Shown here: positions 24,471-37,082 of the stretch, piece by piece
Position numbering within the stretch: position 1 is the first letter of the stretch
Layout: each line of letters opens with the position of its first letter
Assembly: GCA_030704615.1 (NCBI GenBank)
Contig: CM060733.1
Location: forward strand, 18,972,001-19,036,000
DNA: 64,000 nt
Source of the DNA: Takakia lepidozioides
Lineage: Eukaryota; Streptophyta; Takakiopsida; Takakiales; Takakiaceae
Direction of reading: 5' to 3'
Position numbers and translations under genes: made by a program
The notes under the pieces: generated by a model
What the model saw: the letters and a program-made list of their open reading frames with translations, nothing else
What the model was told of the DNA's origin: nothing
The model's database searches: none

Positions 24471-27400
24471 ATGTCTGAGAAGGCATGGGGACGTAGCAGC
24501 GGAAAGGACGACAGCGCCTTTTCTGAGACCGAGATCTCTAATTCGGGGCCGTATCACCCATTGCCCACTTCTGGTGAGCAATGTGTGCGGCAGAGGTTTG
24601 TCTGTTTTCTGTGTACTTGTGCGGGAAGTCTTCTATCCTTGGCAGGAACTCCATGCGGATGTCTGATGCTCCTACAATCTGACAGTTTGCTAGTCTGTCT
24701 TAGCTTGAAGCGCGAGTTGGCATTGAAGAACAGTTGTATGCTTTGGAATTGGCAGAGGAAGTGGGTCTGTTCAAAGGGAGAGAGGATGAAGAGGAAAAAG
24801 ACGAATACTTCCCTGAAGATCAATCCCCGGTTGAAGAAGTGGCCCTTACAGTTCCTACTACGGATGATCGCAGCCTGCCCGTCTGGACATTCAGGATGTG
24901 GACACTGGGTATCGCATCCTGCGCCCTTCTCTCATTTCTCAACATGTTCTTCTCGTATCGCACGGAGCCGCTGGTGATCTCAGCTGTCTCGGCGCAGGTG
25001 GCGGTCCTGCCAATAGGACATTTTATGGCAAAGGTGTTGCCCAGTAATTTGGTGCGGGTGCCTTGGACAGGCTTTGAATTTTCAATGAATCCAGGACCTT
25101 TCAACATGAAGGAGCACGTGCTCATCACTATCTTTGCCAATGCGGGCACTAGTTTTGGGTCTGGGAACTCGTATGGGATCTCCGTGGTCAATATAATCAA
25201 GGCCTTCTACAAAAAGGAGATAGCCTTCGCTGCGTCCCTCTTCCTTATCATCACATCCCAGGTGAGAGCGTTTGCGTCTCCTACCAAGTTTCACATCCGT
25301 CTGGGTCTAGTCGCAGGGATGAGAGGTTGGAAACAGAGAGAAAGAAAGATAACAAGAAAGTAGACACCACCACGAAGGCAACATGGAAAATCGCGGCACG
25401 CGCGCGCAGGGCCGCCTGGAGATAAGGTGCAGAGAAACTACGAAAGAAATAAATTTACAGCGACTCAGGGCCCCAGAGCTGCTGCTAAAGCCTTGCTAAG
25501 CGCAGGATCCTGCAGCAAGTGACTGATATTTCAGAAAGCTTACAAAGTTGATTCTAGCATTGATCGAAGCTTGTGGATATTGTGAAATTGGTGGAAATGC
25601 TTTGGAATCTGTAGCTTAGCTACAATTGTTGATAAGCTGAGATGAAAACTTGAATATGCACATCTCCCCATGCTGGCAATATCTTGAAGCAATATAAAAT
25701 TCGAAACAATCAAGTGTGGGCTATGATTACAGGTGCTGGGATATGGGTGGGCAGGACTGCTACGCAAGTATCTGGTGGAACCAGCACACATGTGGTGGCC
25801 TTCCAATCTAGTCCAAGTATCAGTCTTTCGGTAATGCTTTGTGTTCCTGACAATAATTGACTTCAAAGTTTATGACTACTAAGGTTTTGTGTCAAGCTCT
25901 ATTAGTATGAAGCCTTTGTAGCATAGGAGGTAAGAGATCAGCTAAGTTACACCATCAGGAGAGACACAGCTCTAGTCAGACATCCTGAGTGATGGTGATA
26001 AAACAACCGCATATGTTAATCCCTGTTTAGAATGAAAGCTGATTGACATCCGTCAGTCTGAGTGTAAAGTTAATGCATATAGGGAGTAGGAGTTTTAATA
26101 AACAACTCGAAGAGAGGTCAAAAGGTGTTGGATGGGGTTTGACAGGACTCTACATGAAAAGGAGGAGGGCAAGGGCCGTCTATCTCGCAGTCAGTTTTTT
26201 CTCATAGCTATGACTGTGAGCTTCGCGTACTACGTGTTCCCAGGTTACCTCTTCCCGATGGTAACATACCTCTCATGGGTGTGCTGGGTGTGGCCACACT
26301 CTGTCACTGCTCAACAGATTGGATCAGGCCTTCATGGCCTGGGGGTGGGTGCTGTCAGCCTTGACTGGTCTGGCATAGCAGCATACCTGAATAGTCCACT
26401 GGTGACCCCCTGGTTCTCCATTGTAAATATGGCAGTTGGGACTGTGATTTTTCTCTATGTCTTTGTACCAGCGGCTTACTGGATGGATGCCTATGAAGCC
26501 AAGAAATTTCCTATCTACTCTAGCAAGCTCTTCACTGGTGATGGTCAGGAGTACAACACAAGTCGAATCGTTGATCAGAATTTCAAGCTGGATTTAGATG
26601 CATATGAAAGCTACAGCAAACTGCACATCAGTACCCTCTTTGCGCTGTCCTATGGCCTCGGATTTGCCCAAATCACAGCCACGGTCTCCCATGTGGTGCT
26701 GTTTCATGGAAAGTACGTATTTATTTGTAGACCCACTCCCCACTTTTACAGTTGGTCTTTGTATTTCTTCTTGACAACTTTTAGCCTCCCTGCTCCACAG
26801 GGTCGTGGTTTTTGTAATTCGACCCGTGGGAAGGGCTTCACAATTCCATGAATTTCACTCTGGGCAGGCAGCACCACACCTTGAAACACAGATGGGCCTT
26901 CCACAAGGATTGTGAAGAACTCTGTATTCAGCACGCCGCATCTAGGACGCACACCATTTTGTAAGAGAACATCTGTGAACATGCGTATTTCCTCCTCTGA
27001 AGGAAAGTGGGTCTATTCTCCTCTGAAGGAATTCTCTCGACTTATTATGATTAAGGTTATTGGCTGATTATGGCTTGAGTGCAGAGAGATTTGGCGACGG
27101 AGTAGGGCAGCACTGAATGTGGACCACCCTGATGTTCATACTCGTTTGATGAGATTCTATCCAGATGTTCCAGATCACTGGTTCTTGCTGCTACTGGGGG
27201 GTAGTGTACTTCTGACAGTAGCAGTATGTCTGCAGTTCCAGGAGCAGTTCCAACTGCCCTGGTGGGGAGTGCTGCTCGCCTGTGCACTCTCCTCTACCTT
27301 GACCCTGCCTCTGGGTGTTCTGACTGCCACTACCAATATGGTAACTCTCTCCCCTTACCTTTCTTTTGTATGCACTGCCTTTGGAATCCTTGCTTCTCAG

Positions 27401-29366
27401 TCCCGTTGTAAACATACCCTTTGCTTTTGTAGACACTGCTTATGATCTTCAATTAGTTGAAATTGTGACCAATCATTGGTTGAGTTGTGCAAAGGGGACT
27501 TTTTTCTTATGTTAAACAAAGAGGCTGTTGAGTAGTTCCTGTGGAACACTCTAGGTTGCAAGGAGACCATTGACTAGGAGATAGGATTGGTGTGACCATA
27601 CAAATGCTTGGATTGTGTTTCAGCATTTACAAATTTCTCAAACCAGGTGTTCCGGCAGGTCATAATGTTTCCCTGCCACAACTGCATGAACTTATCCCTT
27701 TTCTCTAGACGTTTTTCTTACTAACCTGGTGTATTCATGGACTGTATGCGTCATATTGTTTTTCAAGAGTCTTTTGTAAATGGTGTCAAATTTTTTAACA
27801 AGAAGTGCATGGGCTTGGGTTGGTGGGGACCAGACACCAGGTTTGAATATAATTTCAGAATACATTATGGGTCTCCTATTACCAGGCCAACCTATAGCAA
27901 ATGTGTTGTTCAAGACATATGGTTACAACAGCACTCAGCAAGCCATCGCCTTTCTGTCTGACTTCAAGTTGGGACATTACATGAAGATTCCACCTCGCTC
28001 TATGTTCATTGTACAGGTGAGTGATGATCCATTCACCTCCCCTTGGACTTCGGAATTTTTTCAAGTACCACGGCCTTTACTGCATTCCCTATCCACCATA
28101 GTCGTCATGAGGAGGAGTAGGCCAGATTTGATCTTTTGTGGACTCATATCAGAATAGTCCCCACTCTACGGCAACCCCTGCCAAATTATAGAAATGCCTT
28201 CCTCCACATTGAAATTCAGGCCTTTGCACATTAATATCAGATTTGGATATTTCTTTCCATGCATTGCAATGGAAATATCATATTTACATGGACAAAAAAC
28301 AGTGGTTTTCAACCCAGGATATTTCCAAGTAGACTTTGGGTCAAACACATTCCAAATATTTTGACAGATAAAAGTCTGGATGACATGTCCATACAGTGTA
28401 AACAGTCCTAACATGTATGACAGATCCCCTTTAGACCCTCAGGATACTACCCAAGATCAGATTTCACACCTCTACGAATGTACAGGTGGTTAAATAAACG
28501 GCTGCGTTGATCACGTAGACTATGGTGCAGATCCAGGTACTATTACAGGGTAATGCAACATGCGGGTGACTTGAAACTAGACACTGCATCAGTTGGTGGA
28601 CTCTTAGAATACTGAAGTTGCATGATTTGTCTTGCATAGGGATCAACTGTCTTGTAGTGGTTAACTCTTGGTGTCCGAAAGATCTATTGTTCTGTGTGCT
28701 GTTTGAACTTGCTAATGACTTGTGATCGATGACACCTGCGTTTGCATGCAGCTAGTGGGCACAGTTGTTAATGGCACCTTGAACTTGGTTGTCGCATGGT
28801 GGATGCTGTCGTCCATTCCCAACATTTGTGACCTCAGCATGCTCCCAGCAGACAGTCCTTGGACTTGCCCCTACGATCGAGTGTTTTATGATGCCTCCGT
28901 TATCTGGGGCCTCATTGGTCCAGGAAGAATATTCGGGTCGATGGGACTCTACAGAAACTTGAACTGGTTTTTCTTAGGAGGTGCTCTGTTGCCGATTCCT
29001 GTGTGGGCTCTAAGCAGGGTGTACCCCAAAGTAAGGTGGATTGCTCTCATCAACGTCCCTGTCCTCCTGACTGCCGGTGGAGAAATGCCTCCTGCTGCTG
29101 CCGTCAATATTACATCATGGGTGATCGTTGGGGTGATCTTCAATTACTACGTTTTTCGGCATCACAAATCATGGTGGAAGAGGTACAACTACGTGTTGTC
29201 CGCAGCCATGGATGCAGGCACGGCATTCATGGGAGTGTTGCTCTACTTGTGTCTTGGTCTATCGAACAAGAGTATCGATTGGTGGGGCACCCAGGTGGAC
29301 CATTGCCCTCTTGCCACCTGCCCTACAGCTCCTGGGATCATAGTCAAAGGCTGTCCAGTGTGTTGA
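24471..29366 (+). CDS. Oligopeptide transporter (OPT family), copy 1
   Basis: Seven exons: 24471-24573, 24711-25261, 25733-25830, 26146-26712, 27085-27340, 27834-28016 and 28752-29366. They join in frame with GT-AG introns to give 790 residues, the usual OPT size range. Both OPT signatures are present: [13 protein letters not shown] in exon 2 and KIPPRSMF in exon 6. Other family blocks include [95 protein letters not shown] and a C-terminal [12 protein letters not shown]. Many hydrophobic segments fit a polytopic plasma-membrane protein. OPT carriers import peptides, glutathione conjugates or metal chelates by proton coupling; the substrate cannot be read from sequence. The acidic N-terminus ([14 protein letters not shown]) is cytosolic in the family. 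The exon 1 to exon 2 acceptor (AAG at 24708-24710) was chosen because it alone keeps the frame. A diverged but full-length tandem copy lies at 37779-42297. Confidence 0.93.
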
Positions 29367-30359
29367 GTTCACTTATCTGCAAATTATTTGATCAACAATA
29401 CCTTCACTACTACACAATCACATATTGCATTGGATTAGACAGTGGCAGATCCTCCTGTACATATCCCATTTCTTCTGAAACTGGACTGGTAAGCCTCCCT
29501 GTTCTGTGGGGTGGTGTCGTCAATGTACTTAAGAAGATTGATTCGAGTAAAGCACTTGCACTGGCGACCAAAGAGAGTATCGGAAGGAGTCAGTTGAGCA
29601 GTTTAAATTAAGCGGGTCGTGGACTCATGCGCTATGGACCAGAAGGGCTTGGACGAAACACCACAGTCTGGGGTCTACTTTTCCGGTAGCGGTCTGGATG
29701 ATATTTCCATCCAAGCTTCAACCTGAAAAACAATGCGAAGACGAAGTAATTTCCTGAGTACCCTAAGTACGTTAGAGTACGTTATACAGCACGCAAGCAA
29801 GGATGCCTTCGCCACCTCTCAACGTGTAGTATTGAGAATTGAAGACTTTCTGTTCTACGTACAGCCGTGTGCCAGAGTTCTAGAACAATTGAGGACTGCG
29901 AAGATAGGCACCCTCCAGCAATACCCATACTGTACAATTTAAAGTTTAAGCCTGTGCAGGTGAGGTAACGCATAACGCCGACGGGAAATCTAGAACCCTG
30001 TTTAGTAGTGAGAAGGATTGATCGAACAGGGCAAGTGCTGCTCCTCCATCACCCATGTGCTCGAGAATGGAGGGATAGAACGGGGTCCCTAGTGGCTTAC
30101 CCTCCGCACTGTCCCAGACACAGAGGCTGGCGCACAAGCCCTCCTGTGGACTGCCCACCTCTCCGAGCCACGCCTTGCCATGGATTCTATGGCGTATGCT
30201 GCTCACGAGTACGTGGCTCAATCTACAGAAGACGTACCGTACTTACCTAGCTTACTAGGCTCTTCCGCGCCTAATAAATCCAGCAAAGGAGCTAGTCCAA
30301 CAACCACCTTCCAAAAAGGGTTCGTTTTTATTATTTAGGCACCTCACCTAAGTAATTTC
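29367..30359. other. OPT copy 1 3' flank and intergenic
   Basis: The first ~240 bases match the 3' flank of OPT copy 2, including ACTTGCACTGGCGAC (compare 43790-43805). No gene was recognised in the rest; short frames on both strands at about 29946-30250 lack motifs. Confidence 0.4.
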
Positions 30360-31205
30360 CAGTGTTGTGAGGGTTCTGCCTTTTTAAGGAACCCGCGGGG
30401 TCCGGGTGCGGGTTTTTTTTCCGGAGCCAAGTCCGGTTCCGGGTTTGTCAACACGGACTCGGGTTAGGGTCCGGGTAGTTGTTGGGAAATATTAGCGGGT
30501 TCACGGGATCGGATCTGGGTCCTAATTTATTGATTAAATAAATTAGAAATAAGATTAATTAGGGATAAAATTATTTTTGGCTGGAAAAAACTCTAAATCC
30601 TAATAATGAATTTTATTTTAAGAGACATTCCTTCAAAATATACCATGAATATGAATATGTATACCACGAATATGAATTAAAACAGAAGTTTGAGTTCCAT
30701 TTTCTATTTTTCAATATCAATTCTTTAAACATGTTAAGAATAGTAATATGCCTCAAGGGTAGATCACTATAGCTTGGATGTGTGGGATCTGGCCTAATAA
30801 TAATATATGACGCCTCCTTTGGGAAGGTGTAAATTATAGTCCCATAGGGCACAACTTTGTGACACCACTCCCTGGATTGAACCCACAACCGCTTTTGAGG
30901 TGGTGTGTGGGCATTACCACTGGGCTATAGCGTGGTGGGGCTGGCAGCTGCAGTGGCCTAATACTGCTGGTCCCCTCCACACATATGACAAAACCTACCA
31001 AATCTAAGGTGGACCCCACATGCCCCATCTAAAATTAAGACCCAGACCCAGGGTCCGGGCCAATGGGGAGCAGCCTTACCGGGTTCTGGACCCAGCAGGC
31101 GGGTCCGGGGTTTTTGTGATAGCAAGGGTCCGGGTGTGGGTCCGGGTAACCCGGATCCTAACCCGCCGGGTACCCGCCTTCAAAACCCGGACCCGCACAA
31201 CACTG
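30360..31205. mobile_element. hAT-type MITE with GGTCCGGG-motif arms (element B), carrying a nested SINE
   Basis: An 846-bp element bounded by an exact 8-bp duplication, GTAATTTC (30352-30359 and 31206-31213). Termini are perfect 10-bp inverted repeats, CAGTGTTGTG and CACAACACTG, of hAT type. About 160 bp inside each end is filled with variants of GGGTCCGGGT and ACCCGGACCC. The middle is AT-rich and holds a tRNA-derived SINE at 30800-30954. No coding capacity. Confidence 0.92.
30800..30954 (-). mobile_element. tRNA-derived SINE, family 2, copy 1, nested in element B
   Basis: On the minus strand the head has CTATAGCCCAGTGGTAATG (A box) and TGTGGGTTCAATCC (B box). The 3' end is GGAGGCGTCATATATTATTA. 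A 9-bp target duplication, GGCCTAATA, lies at 30791-30799 and 30955-30963. A second copy is at 37083-37250. Confidence 0.85.
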
Positions 31206-31769
31206 GTAATTTCCAAACATTAAGCATGTATTACAGTCGACCCTGGATATTTTTATTTTTATTTTTATTTTTAAATTTTACAGTCGACCCTGGATAATAA
31301 TGAACAATTGTTTTTTACCTCCCTCAATAAATATTGTTGAGGTAATTTTCTTTTAACAAAACATAATGGTTTTGAAAATAGATATTTACCTCAACAATTG
31401 TTTTTGAGAAGATTCACATCAGATAGGTGATGAGATGTAAGTTAATTGCATCAATGCAGGTGGAGTGGAGATGAAATTTTAAATTATAGGCTTTTTTGCC
31501 ATTTTTGGGACTTTAAATAATATAATTTAGGCATTTTTCCACATATCTGGACATTTTGGTTATTTTCGCAATTTTGAGCAATTAGGCACTTCTCAGGAAT
31601 TGTTTCCAAGTTTTAGGCAAATTTTCCAAAAATGTTCTAAATCTAATTAGGCACTTGATTTTGAATTAATTATTGCCTAATTACCACTACAAATAGGGCA
31701 GAAGAGTCATGGCGCACCAAACCAGTAAAATGAGCAATATCTGCCCCCAAACGTCCAAAAAATCAAATC

Positions 31770-32480
31770 AGCGAAAGGCCAGTCGATGCTTAAGCGTCTG
31801 TCCGAATAGAAGTGGCAGCCTGCATTCTAGGCCAAGTGGTAAATGGCATGGCCCCACTTGGGTGCCAGGAAGTGGAAGCCTGCATTCTAGGCCAAGTGGT
31901 AAATGGCATGGGTCCCACTTGGATGCCAGGTGTGCCGCAATGTGGGCACATAGTTTTGGAAACTTCTAAAGTCCATAATGTTCTAGAGGGGTCCCCTAGA
32001 ACGCATCCATCTAGCCGCTTACCATTCTAGCGCGGGCTGGAGAGCGCAGGCTGTATGAGGAGCACTGTACCATACCATGGGGGAGGCTGTACCGGAGGGG
32101 GAGTCTACCGGAGGGTACGCAAGGACCATGTAGGCGAGGATGGAGGCAATGAAAGCAGAAGACAATCAAGACGTGTACATTCCTATGCACTATGGACTTG
32201 TAGATCCACGTCTATATTGATTGATGACTGTCTCTGAATTTTATACACAAAATTAGTTTGCTATCGGATTTGGTTTCGTTCTCAACCCATCTGACAATTT
32301 TCTCAAGATCAACAAGAGAATAAGTATAGAGACAGTCATCAATCAATATAAGCCCCAACCGTTCAAAAAAAATACTCAGCGAAAGCCCAGCGAACACTTA
32401 GAGGCTGTCCGAATAGATGTGGTAGGCTGCATTCTAGAGCATGTGGTAAGTGGCATGGCCCCACATAGGTGCCACACCTA
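31770..32480 (+). repeat. Tandem 58-60 bp duplication plus a dispersed third copy
   Basis: GCCTGCATTCTAGGCCAAGT with its downstream sequence occurs at about 31818 and 31877 (period ~59). A diverged copy (GGCTGCATTCTAGAGCATGT) lies at about 32427. Each group is preceded by a CAGCGAAAG block and TGTCCGAATAGA, so a ~600-bp unit was duplicated and then partly expanded. Confidence 0.75.
32213..32350. mobile_element. Foldback MITE, ~138 bp, 23-bp terminal inverted repeats
   Basis: Arms at 32213-32235 and 32328-32350 are perfect inverted repeats built on ATTGATTGATGACTGTCTCT. It sits inside the duplicated 31.7-32.5 kb repeat and has no coding capacity. The TA-rich outer ends make a TA target site possible, but it is not certain. 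Confidence 0.75.
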
Positions 32481-33122
32481 TATTGAATATGGAAGGGGGA
32501 GAATTTTTTTACAATAGAATGCAGAACATTCTAGAGGGAGCGGGTCCCGCCAGGGCTGTACCTGCGTAGTGGCTTACCATTGTACCGGAGGCTGCAGATG
32601 CTACAGAGGCTACGAAGCCCTTCAAATAGGCTACATTTATGTAATTAGAAGTATCTTCCAATTCTGACGACCTTAAAAGGACCCATAGTAAGGATGTCAA
32701 TGGTTGCATGTGACCCACCTGACCGTGACATGTGGTTCAAAGACAATGAGTAACCATGGTGGGTTCTGTGACACAGTGAGACACCAGTGCCGACGCATTT
32801 TACACTGTATGTTTGTTCGAGAACTGACTAGATTGCTCCCTTTGCAGCTTGGTGTATGTCAATGATGGTTTAAAACATGATATGCAAAATAACTAAAACA
32901 CCTTAGCCAGAATGGAATCAAAAACACCACTTTGATATTGTGGCTGATTTATCTTATTTGTTACAACCGAGCTGCAGCTACTATGGCTCTCACCGATCTG
33001 CTCAATCGAGTGCATCAAGTGTACTCGCTCTTGCCATGGTCTCTTTTGTAGTTACTTCGCCTTAATTTAGGCTTGTATGCATTATCAAGCAACACACCAT
33101 CTCTAAAAACTTAATGAAAATG

Positions 33123-33940
33123 TCATCTTGTTCCTTGTACCACATGTTCATTTTTTTTTTCTTCATGCCTGGCTGCAATTTTCGCTTCTCTCTCAAGTCG
33201 ACGAGTAGCTACTAGCATTTTTCTCTGATTCGTTGTCAACACTTTTTGTGTTTTTTTATTCTCTCTTTCCCTTAACAAAGCTAGTTTTCGATTAGCTTTA
33301 TCTTGGACATGTGTTAGGTACTCTACAGAAGTCAACAATGTACTATATGTATCATCATAATGTCTAGGAATTTGTAAATCGGTGCTTGCAGACAAGACAA
33401 TATCTGCACTAATAGTCGATATGATCGCAAGACCTGCAAGACCAATCTGTTGCACAGGCTCCCTGACCACAATATCTGTAGTAGTCGATATGATCGCAAC
33501 ACCTCCTTGTTGCACGGGCTCCTTGTCCACAATTGCAGCCATCTCAATTATAGCCATTTCATTTGAAAATTGAGTCTCGGGAACAAAATCGTCTTGGGCA
33601 AATTGACTCATATCAGGCATGTACACATCTTCATTATCCATCATGCTTGCACAAATTGGTGATGTATGTTCTGCTCATGTCCATCTGTCTGACAAAGATC
33701 ATGTGTGAAATCGATAGTTTCTCTCATCGGTAATAATTCTACCGCAACATCTAAGTCAATGTTGGGCCCAAAGTTGTCATCCATAGCCTTACATTCCAAT
33801 GGCCAAATTCCAATCCTTCGAAAACCAGAGATGATAATTGATGAAGTGAGCGATTGTCTCAACGCCTTGCATGCAAAATGGGCCAAGTGTTTTTTTTCAA
33901 CTTCGCCTCCATATTCCATCATGAACAAGCTTCGTTCCAC
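33123..33940 (-). pseudogene. Transposase C-terminal remnant, pogo/Tigger-like (tentative)
   Basis: Minus-strand frame 33940-33641 encodes LAHFACKALRQSLTSSIIIS followed by GFRRIGIWPLECKAMDD. The block 'GFR..GI.PL' is the typical end of DDE domains in pogo/CENP-B-like (Tigger/jerky) transposases. The adjoining frame 33644-33123 encodes a Gln/Asp/Ile-rich tail with an imperfect internal repeat (KEPVQQGGVAIIST and REPVQQIGLAGLAIIST) and a basic coiled-coil-like C-terminus (RRLEREAKIAARHEEKK). No DDE catalytic core is visible upstream, so this is at best a 3' fragment. Confidence 0.5.
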
Positions 33941-35043
33941 TTTAAAATAATGTTTTAAAGTTAATGTTTAAAAAGGTCTGAAGCATGAAACATCTAACGA
34001 CTGCAACTTATACGATGTATGTGCTGGAATGGTTAAGATATCGAGACAGGCTGCTGTTGTGATGATTGCCTACTCAGAAATGTGAGAGCCATGGTTGTAA
34101 AGTATCAACTTTTACAAGTTTCAGCCTGATCTTCAACTTTTATATCAATGACATATTCATAGTGCTGGTGGTAAAACATGGATGCCCATAGCTGTTCCAA
34201 AGAATTCTACACTAATTCGTGCACCGGATGTCGGTAGATAATGAAGATAATAGAACAGGCTTGATGTCGGTAGATGGTGTCCATAGCAAGGATGGGGCTC
34301 GTTGGAAGATGCAAGTGGTGGTCGTTTGCTTCTATTTCCTTTTGTAGGTAGTTGCACAGATGGAGGTTCAACATGACCCGATGTAGGCGGGTTGTGCGTC
34401 TACTGCTACGGGGCAATGCCATTATAAATACTATATATTATTCTCTTAATATTTTCAACTACATTCAACTAGATTCAATCTCCATAGGTACTCTCCTACA
34501 ATATGAGCTCACATATTTGCAACTACATCATTGTCTTCCTCTCCATTTTACTGTCGACCAATATGCTCGAAATATACATGGCTTCTTGCATCTACAATGC
34601 AAAGCGCGATTCCTACGTGCATCAATGATAAATAGTTGTCGTTTAACATCAAGATTACAATGCGCTGTAGGAGGGTACCTTTTGTACATATCTCTCTCAC
34701 TGTAGCAATCTTCACAATAGCAAAAAACATAGGGTGCTTCTACAGAGACAGAAACAGAAACAGATGGAAGCCAATTGTCTCATTGACTTACTTCTGTAGA
34801 TATGTGAACAAGCCACGTTACTAATCAACAACTTATATGAGCTGTTTATCTATCAATGGGTGGCGCAAGTTTTGGCTTGTGCTTGATCCACGTGAATGCA
34901 CAATTAGAAGATGTCATTAATGTTATTCAAGAGCTCTGAAATTTAATCGGCAAGTTTGCAAATTGAAAGATGAGAATGACAAGTCTTCAGATAAAGATTT
35001 GTAGAGCTGATTCTGATCATCTTTGAGCTATGCAGGTCCCAAC
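33941..35043. other. Non-coding, no gene recognised
   Basis: Short frames on both strands near 34157-34824 lack recognisable motifs. GATGTCGGTAGAT is repeated at 34227 and 34263. The region ends at the target duplication of element C. Confidence 0.35.
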
Positions 35044-35716
35044 CAATGTTGTGCGGTTATTTGATTTTTTAAACATCAGCCGGTTACGGATGTTTAACTT
35101 TAACTTTGTGTTCACATCCTCCGGTTCCGGGGTTTTGGAGCTTTTCCGTTTCTGATATCATGCCAGTTGGTAAAAAATACAAAATTTAACCCTACACGGT
35201 TATGGACAAATGGAGTTTATGTTAGGATGGCCTCCGGCGGTTCAGCATCCGGTTATCAAAAATCTAATTTATTTTAATAACATAAAATAACCCAAACTAA
35301 AAATTTCATATATTAGAAATACTAACGAAAAAATGCGTGCCCCTCTGAAACGTGATCCTCCGAACGTGATGAGTAGAAATGAAATGAAGAGAGGCCAACT
35401 CATGGCTATGGCCCGCCTCCTTTATGTCAAGAGAAGGAATAACGGGCTAGTATCCGTATGTAACCTCTGGTTTTCAATGCCGGATATATGGATTCATAAC
35501 CTGCTTCTTTTGGCCACTAGTTCCGGTTGAAATCAAATTAAAAAAAATACACAATCACCGGTTCTCAACCGGATCCGGTTATCCCATCTTTTCAGATCCG
35601 ACGGTTCTTATCAGAGGCGGATATTTGATTTTTTGACCTCCAGCAGATTCACATATATATATCCGGGTTGGGACCCGCCGGGGTTTGAGGCTGAATCAAA
35701 TATCCGCGCAACACTG
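35044..35716. mobile_element. hAT-type MITE with CCGGTT-motif interior (element C)
   Basis: A 673-bp element with an 8-bp duplication matching at 7 of 8 positions: GTCCCAAC (35036-35043) and GTCTCAAC (35717-35724). Termini are CAATGTTGTGCGG and CCGCGCAACACTG, imperfect inverted repeats like those of element B. Interior runs of CCGGTT and AACCGG variants occur in both halves, with GGATCCGGTT and TATCCGGGTT variants near the right end. No coding capacity. Confidence 0.88.
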
Positions 35717-36267
35717 GTCTCAACTTAGTAATTTTGTACAACTTTCATGGTGGAGATATGGATTTTTTTTGTTTCTAGCGACTGTCGAATAACAAGACTA
35801 AATCCCCATGATTAAAAAAAAATGCAGGAACTATGACACACTTACATTTTCAGATGATTGTCCGGTTACTCGCAACCAGCCTTATACAGGTGAACAAATG
35901 AATCAAAGCCTATATAGGATGGGGTCTTGCTCCACGTGTTGGTCATATGGTGATGTATAAGAAATTAAGACAAGATCATTTGCAGACATGGAAAGACTTA
36001 TTGGGATACTGCATGAAAGATTACGGACAACCTCATTTCCAGTTTTCCACAAAACATGAGCTACAAATCTAGAAGAAGTCAAAAGTATATATGCTTATTA
36101 TCATTTTGATTTAATACTTGATGGTTCGGACCTTTACAAATATAGACATTTGAAAGTTACAAGAGTATAAAAACACCAAACAAAGCTGTCGTGCACCTAA
36201 GCATCGTGCCACAACATACATCGTTGTCCACCCCACAATCTAAGCATACATGAAACCTTTTTGGATT

Positions 36268-36440
36268 CTAAAGTATCTAATAGTGAAACCGAGGTAAGAG
36301 AGGGTGGGGAGGATTTGACGGCCCCCTCACATGAGGAGCCTAGGATATACCATATGATAGTATTTTCGTCGGGTTACGATATCCTAGGTGAGGGCGCCGT
36401 CAAATCCTCCCCACCCTCTCTTACTTCGGTAACAAGTACC
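36268..36440. mobile_element. Foldback MITE with long inverted arms (GTAAGAGAGGGTGGGG type)
   Basis: The arms read ACCGAGGTAAGAGAGGGTGG followed by GGAGGATTTGACGG on the left, with the reverse complement on the right (about 36380-36433). Together they pair over ~60 bp with one small indel, leaving a short loop. The same arm plus its outer flank (TAATAGTGAA) recurs in inverted orientation at 57542-57590, so this is a dispersed family. Confidence 0.8.
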
Positions 36441-36463
36441 ATCATATGGCACGAGTGCATTAA

Positions 36464-37047
36464 CCCTTAAACGCCCAGTAGTCCGTTAGGGGCTTTTGGG
36501 TTGAAGAAAATCTGAATAACTTTTTGCATTCTCCATGGAATTGTGTGAAAAAAAAATATAGTGTTCTTGGGCACCTGGCACACCAAGATTCATTGCCCGA
36601 TTGCCTCGGATCTGCCAAGTTGCAAAGAGGTCTCATCACGCAAGCAGGGGGGTCACGATTTGATAAAGGTAATTCTCGTTGTTTCATTCTTCACACATGT
36701 GTGAGAGAAGGAGAGAAACATGGGATTTTCCCAGGTTTGACCAAATGGCAACATCACATGCATTGGCCAAATTGGATACTTTTTGGCTTGTTGGATGAGG
36801 GATCCGAGGGATCCCATTTGATCCCGTCACTCAAATCTTTAAAAAATTTACCAAAAATGGATGTGTTTCGCCCACATTCAACGGTGGCATTTTGTGGATC
36901 TGAGGCTGATTGGCCTCAAATTCGGCGTGTGGATGCAGGAGGAAGTCAAGTTCTTTAAAAAGTTAATTTTATGAAAGTTACACCTTTTTCCACTTAAGGG
37001 GTCATGTTTTCTGAAAAAGTCAAACTATGGCACTGGGCGTTTAAGGG
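36464..37047. mobile_element. TTAA-flanked, piggyBac-like non-autonomous element P1
   Basis: A 584-bp element with TTAA on both sides (36460-36463 and 37048-37051). Perfect 16-bp terminal inverted repeats begin CCC and end GGG: CCCTTAAACGCCCAGT and ACTGGGCGTTTAAGGG. No transposase is encoded. The TTAA target site plus CCC...GGG ends match piggyBac elements. A related-looking element, P2, is at 42554-43751. Confidence 0.85.
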
Positions 37048-37082
37048 TTAAGTTCTTACCTCATTCCTAGTGTCTTCCCAAT

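Noticed and set aside
24471-24977. A 168-residue open frame running through OPT exon 1 and its intron
   Set aside because: After residue ~34 it reads through the GTGAGC donor into the intron and then out of frame with exon 2. The spliced model restores the conserved OPT sequence in both tandem copies.
36464-37047. P1 as a PIF/Harbinger MITE with a 3-bp duplication
   Set aside because: A TTA or TAA duplication would leave unequal element ends. TTAA with symmetric CCC...GGG ends is simpler, and the same holds for P2. It remains an alternative until more copies are seen.
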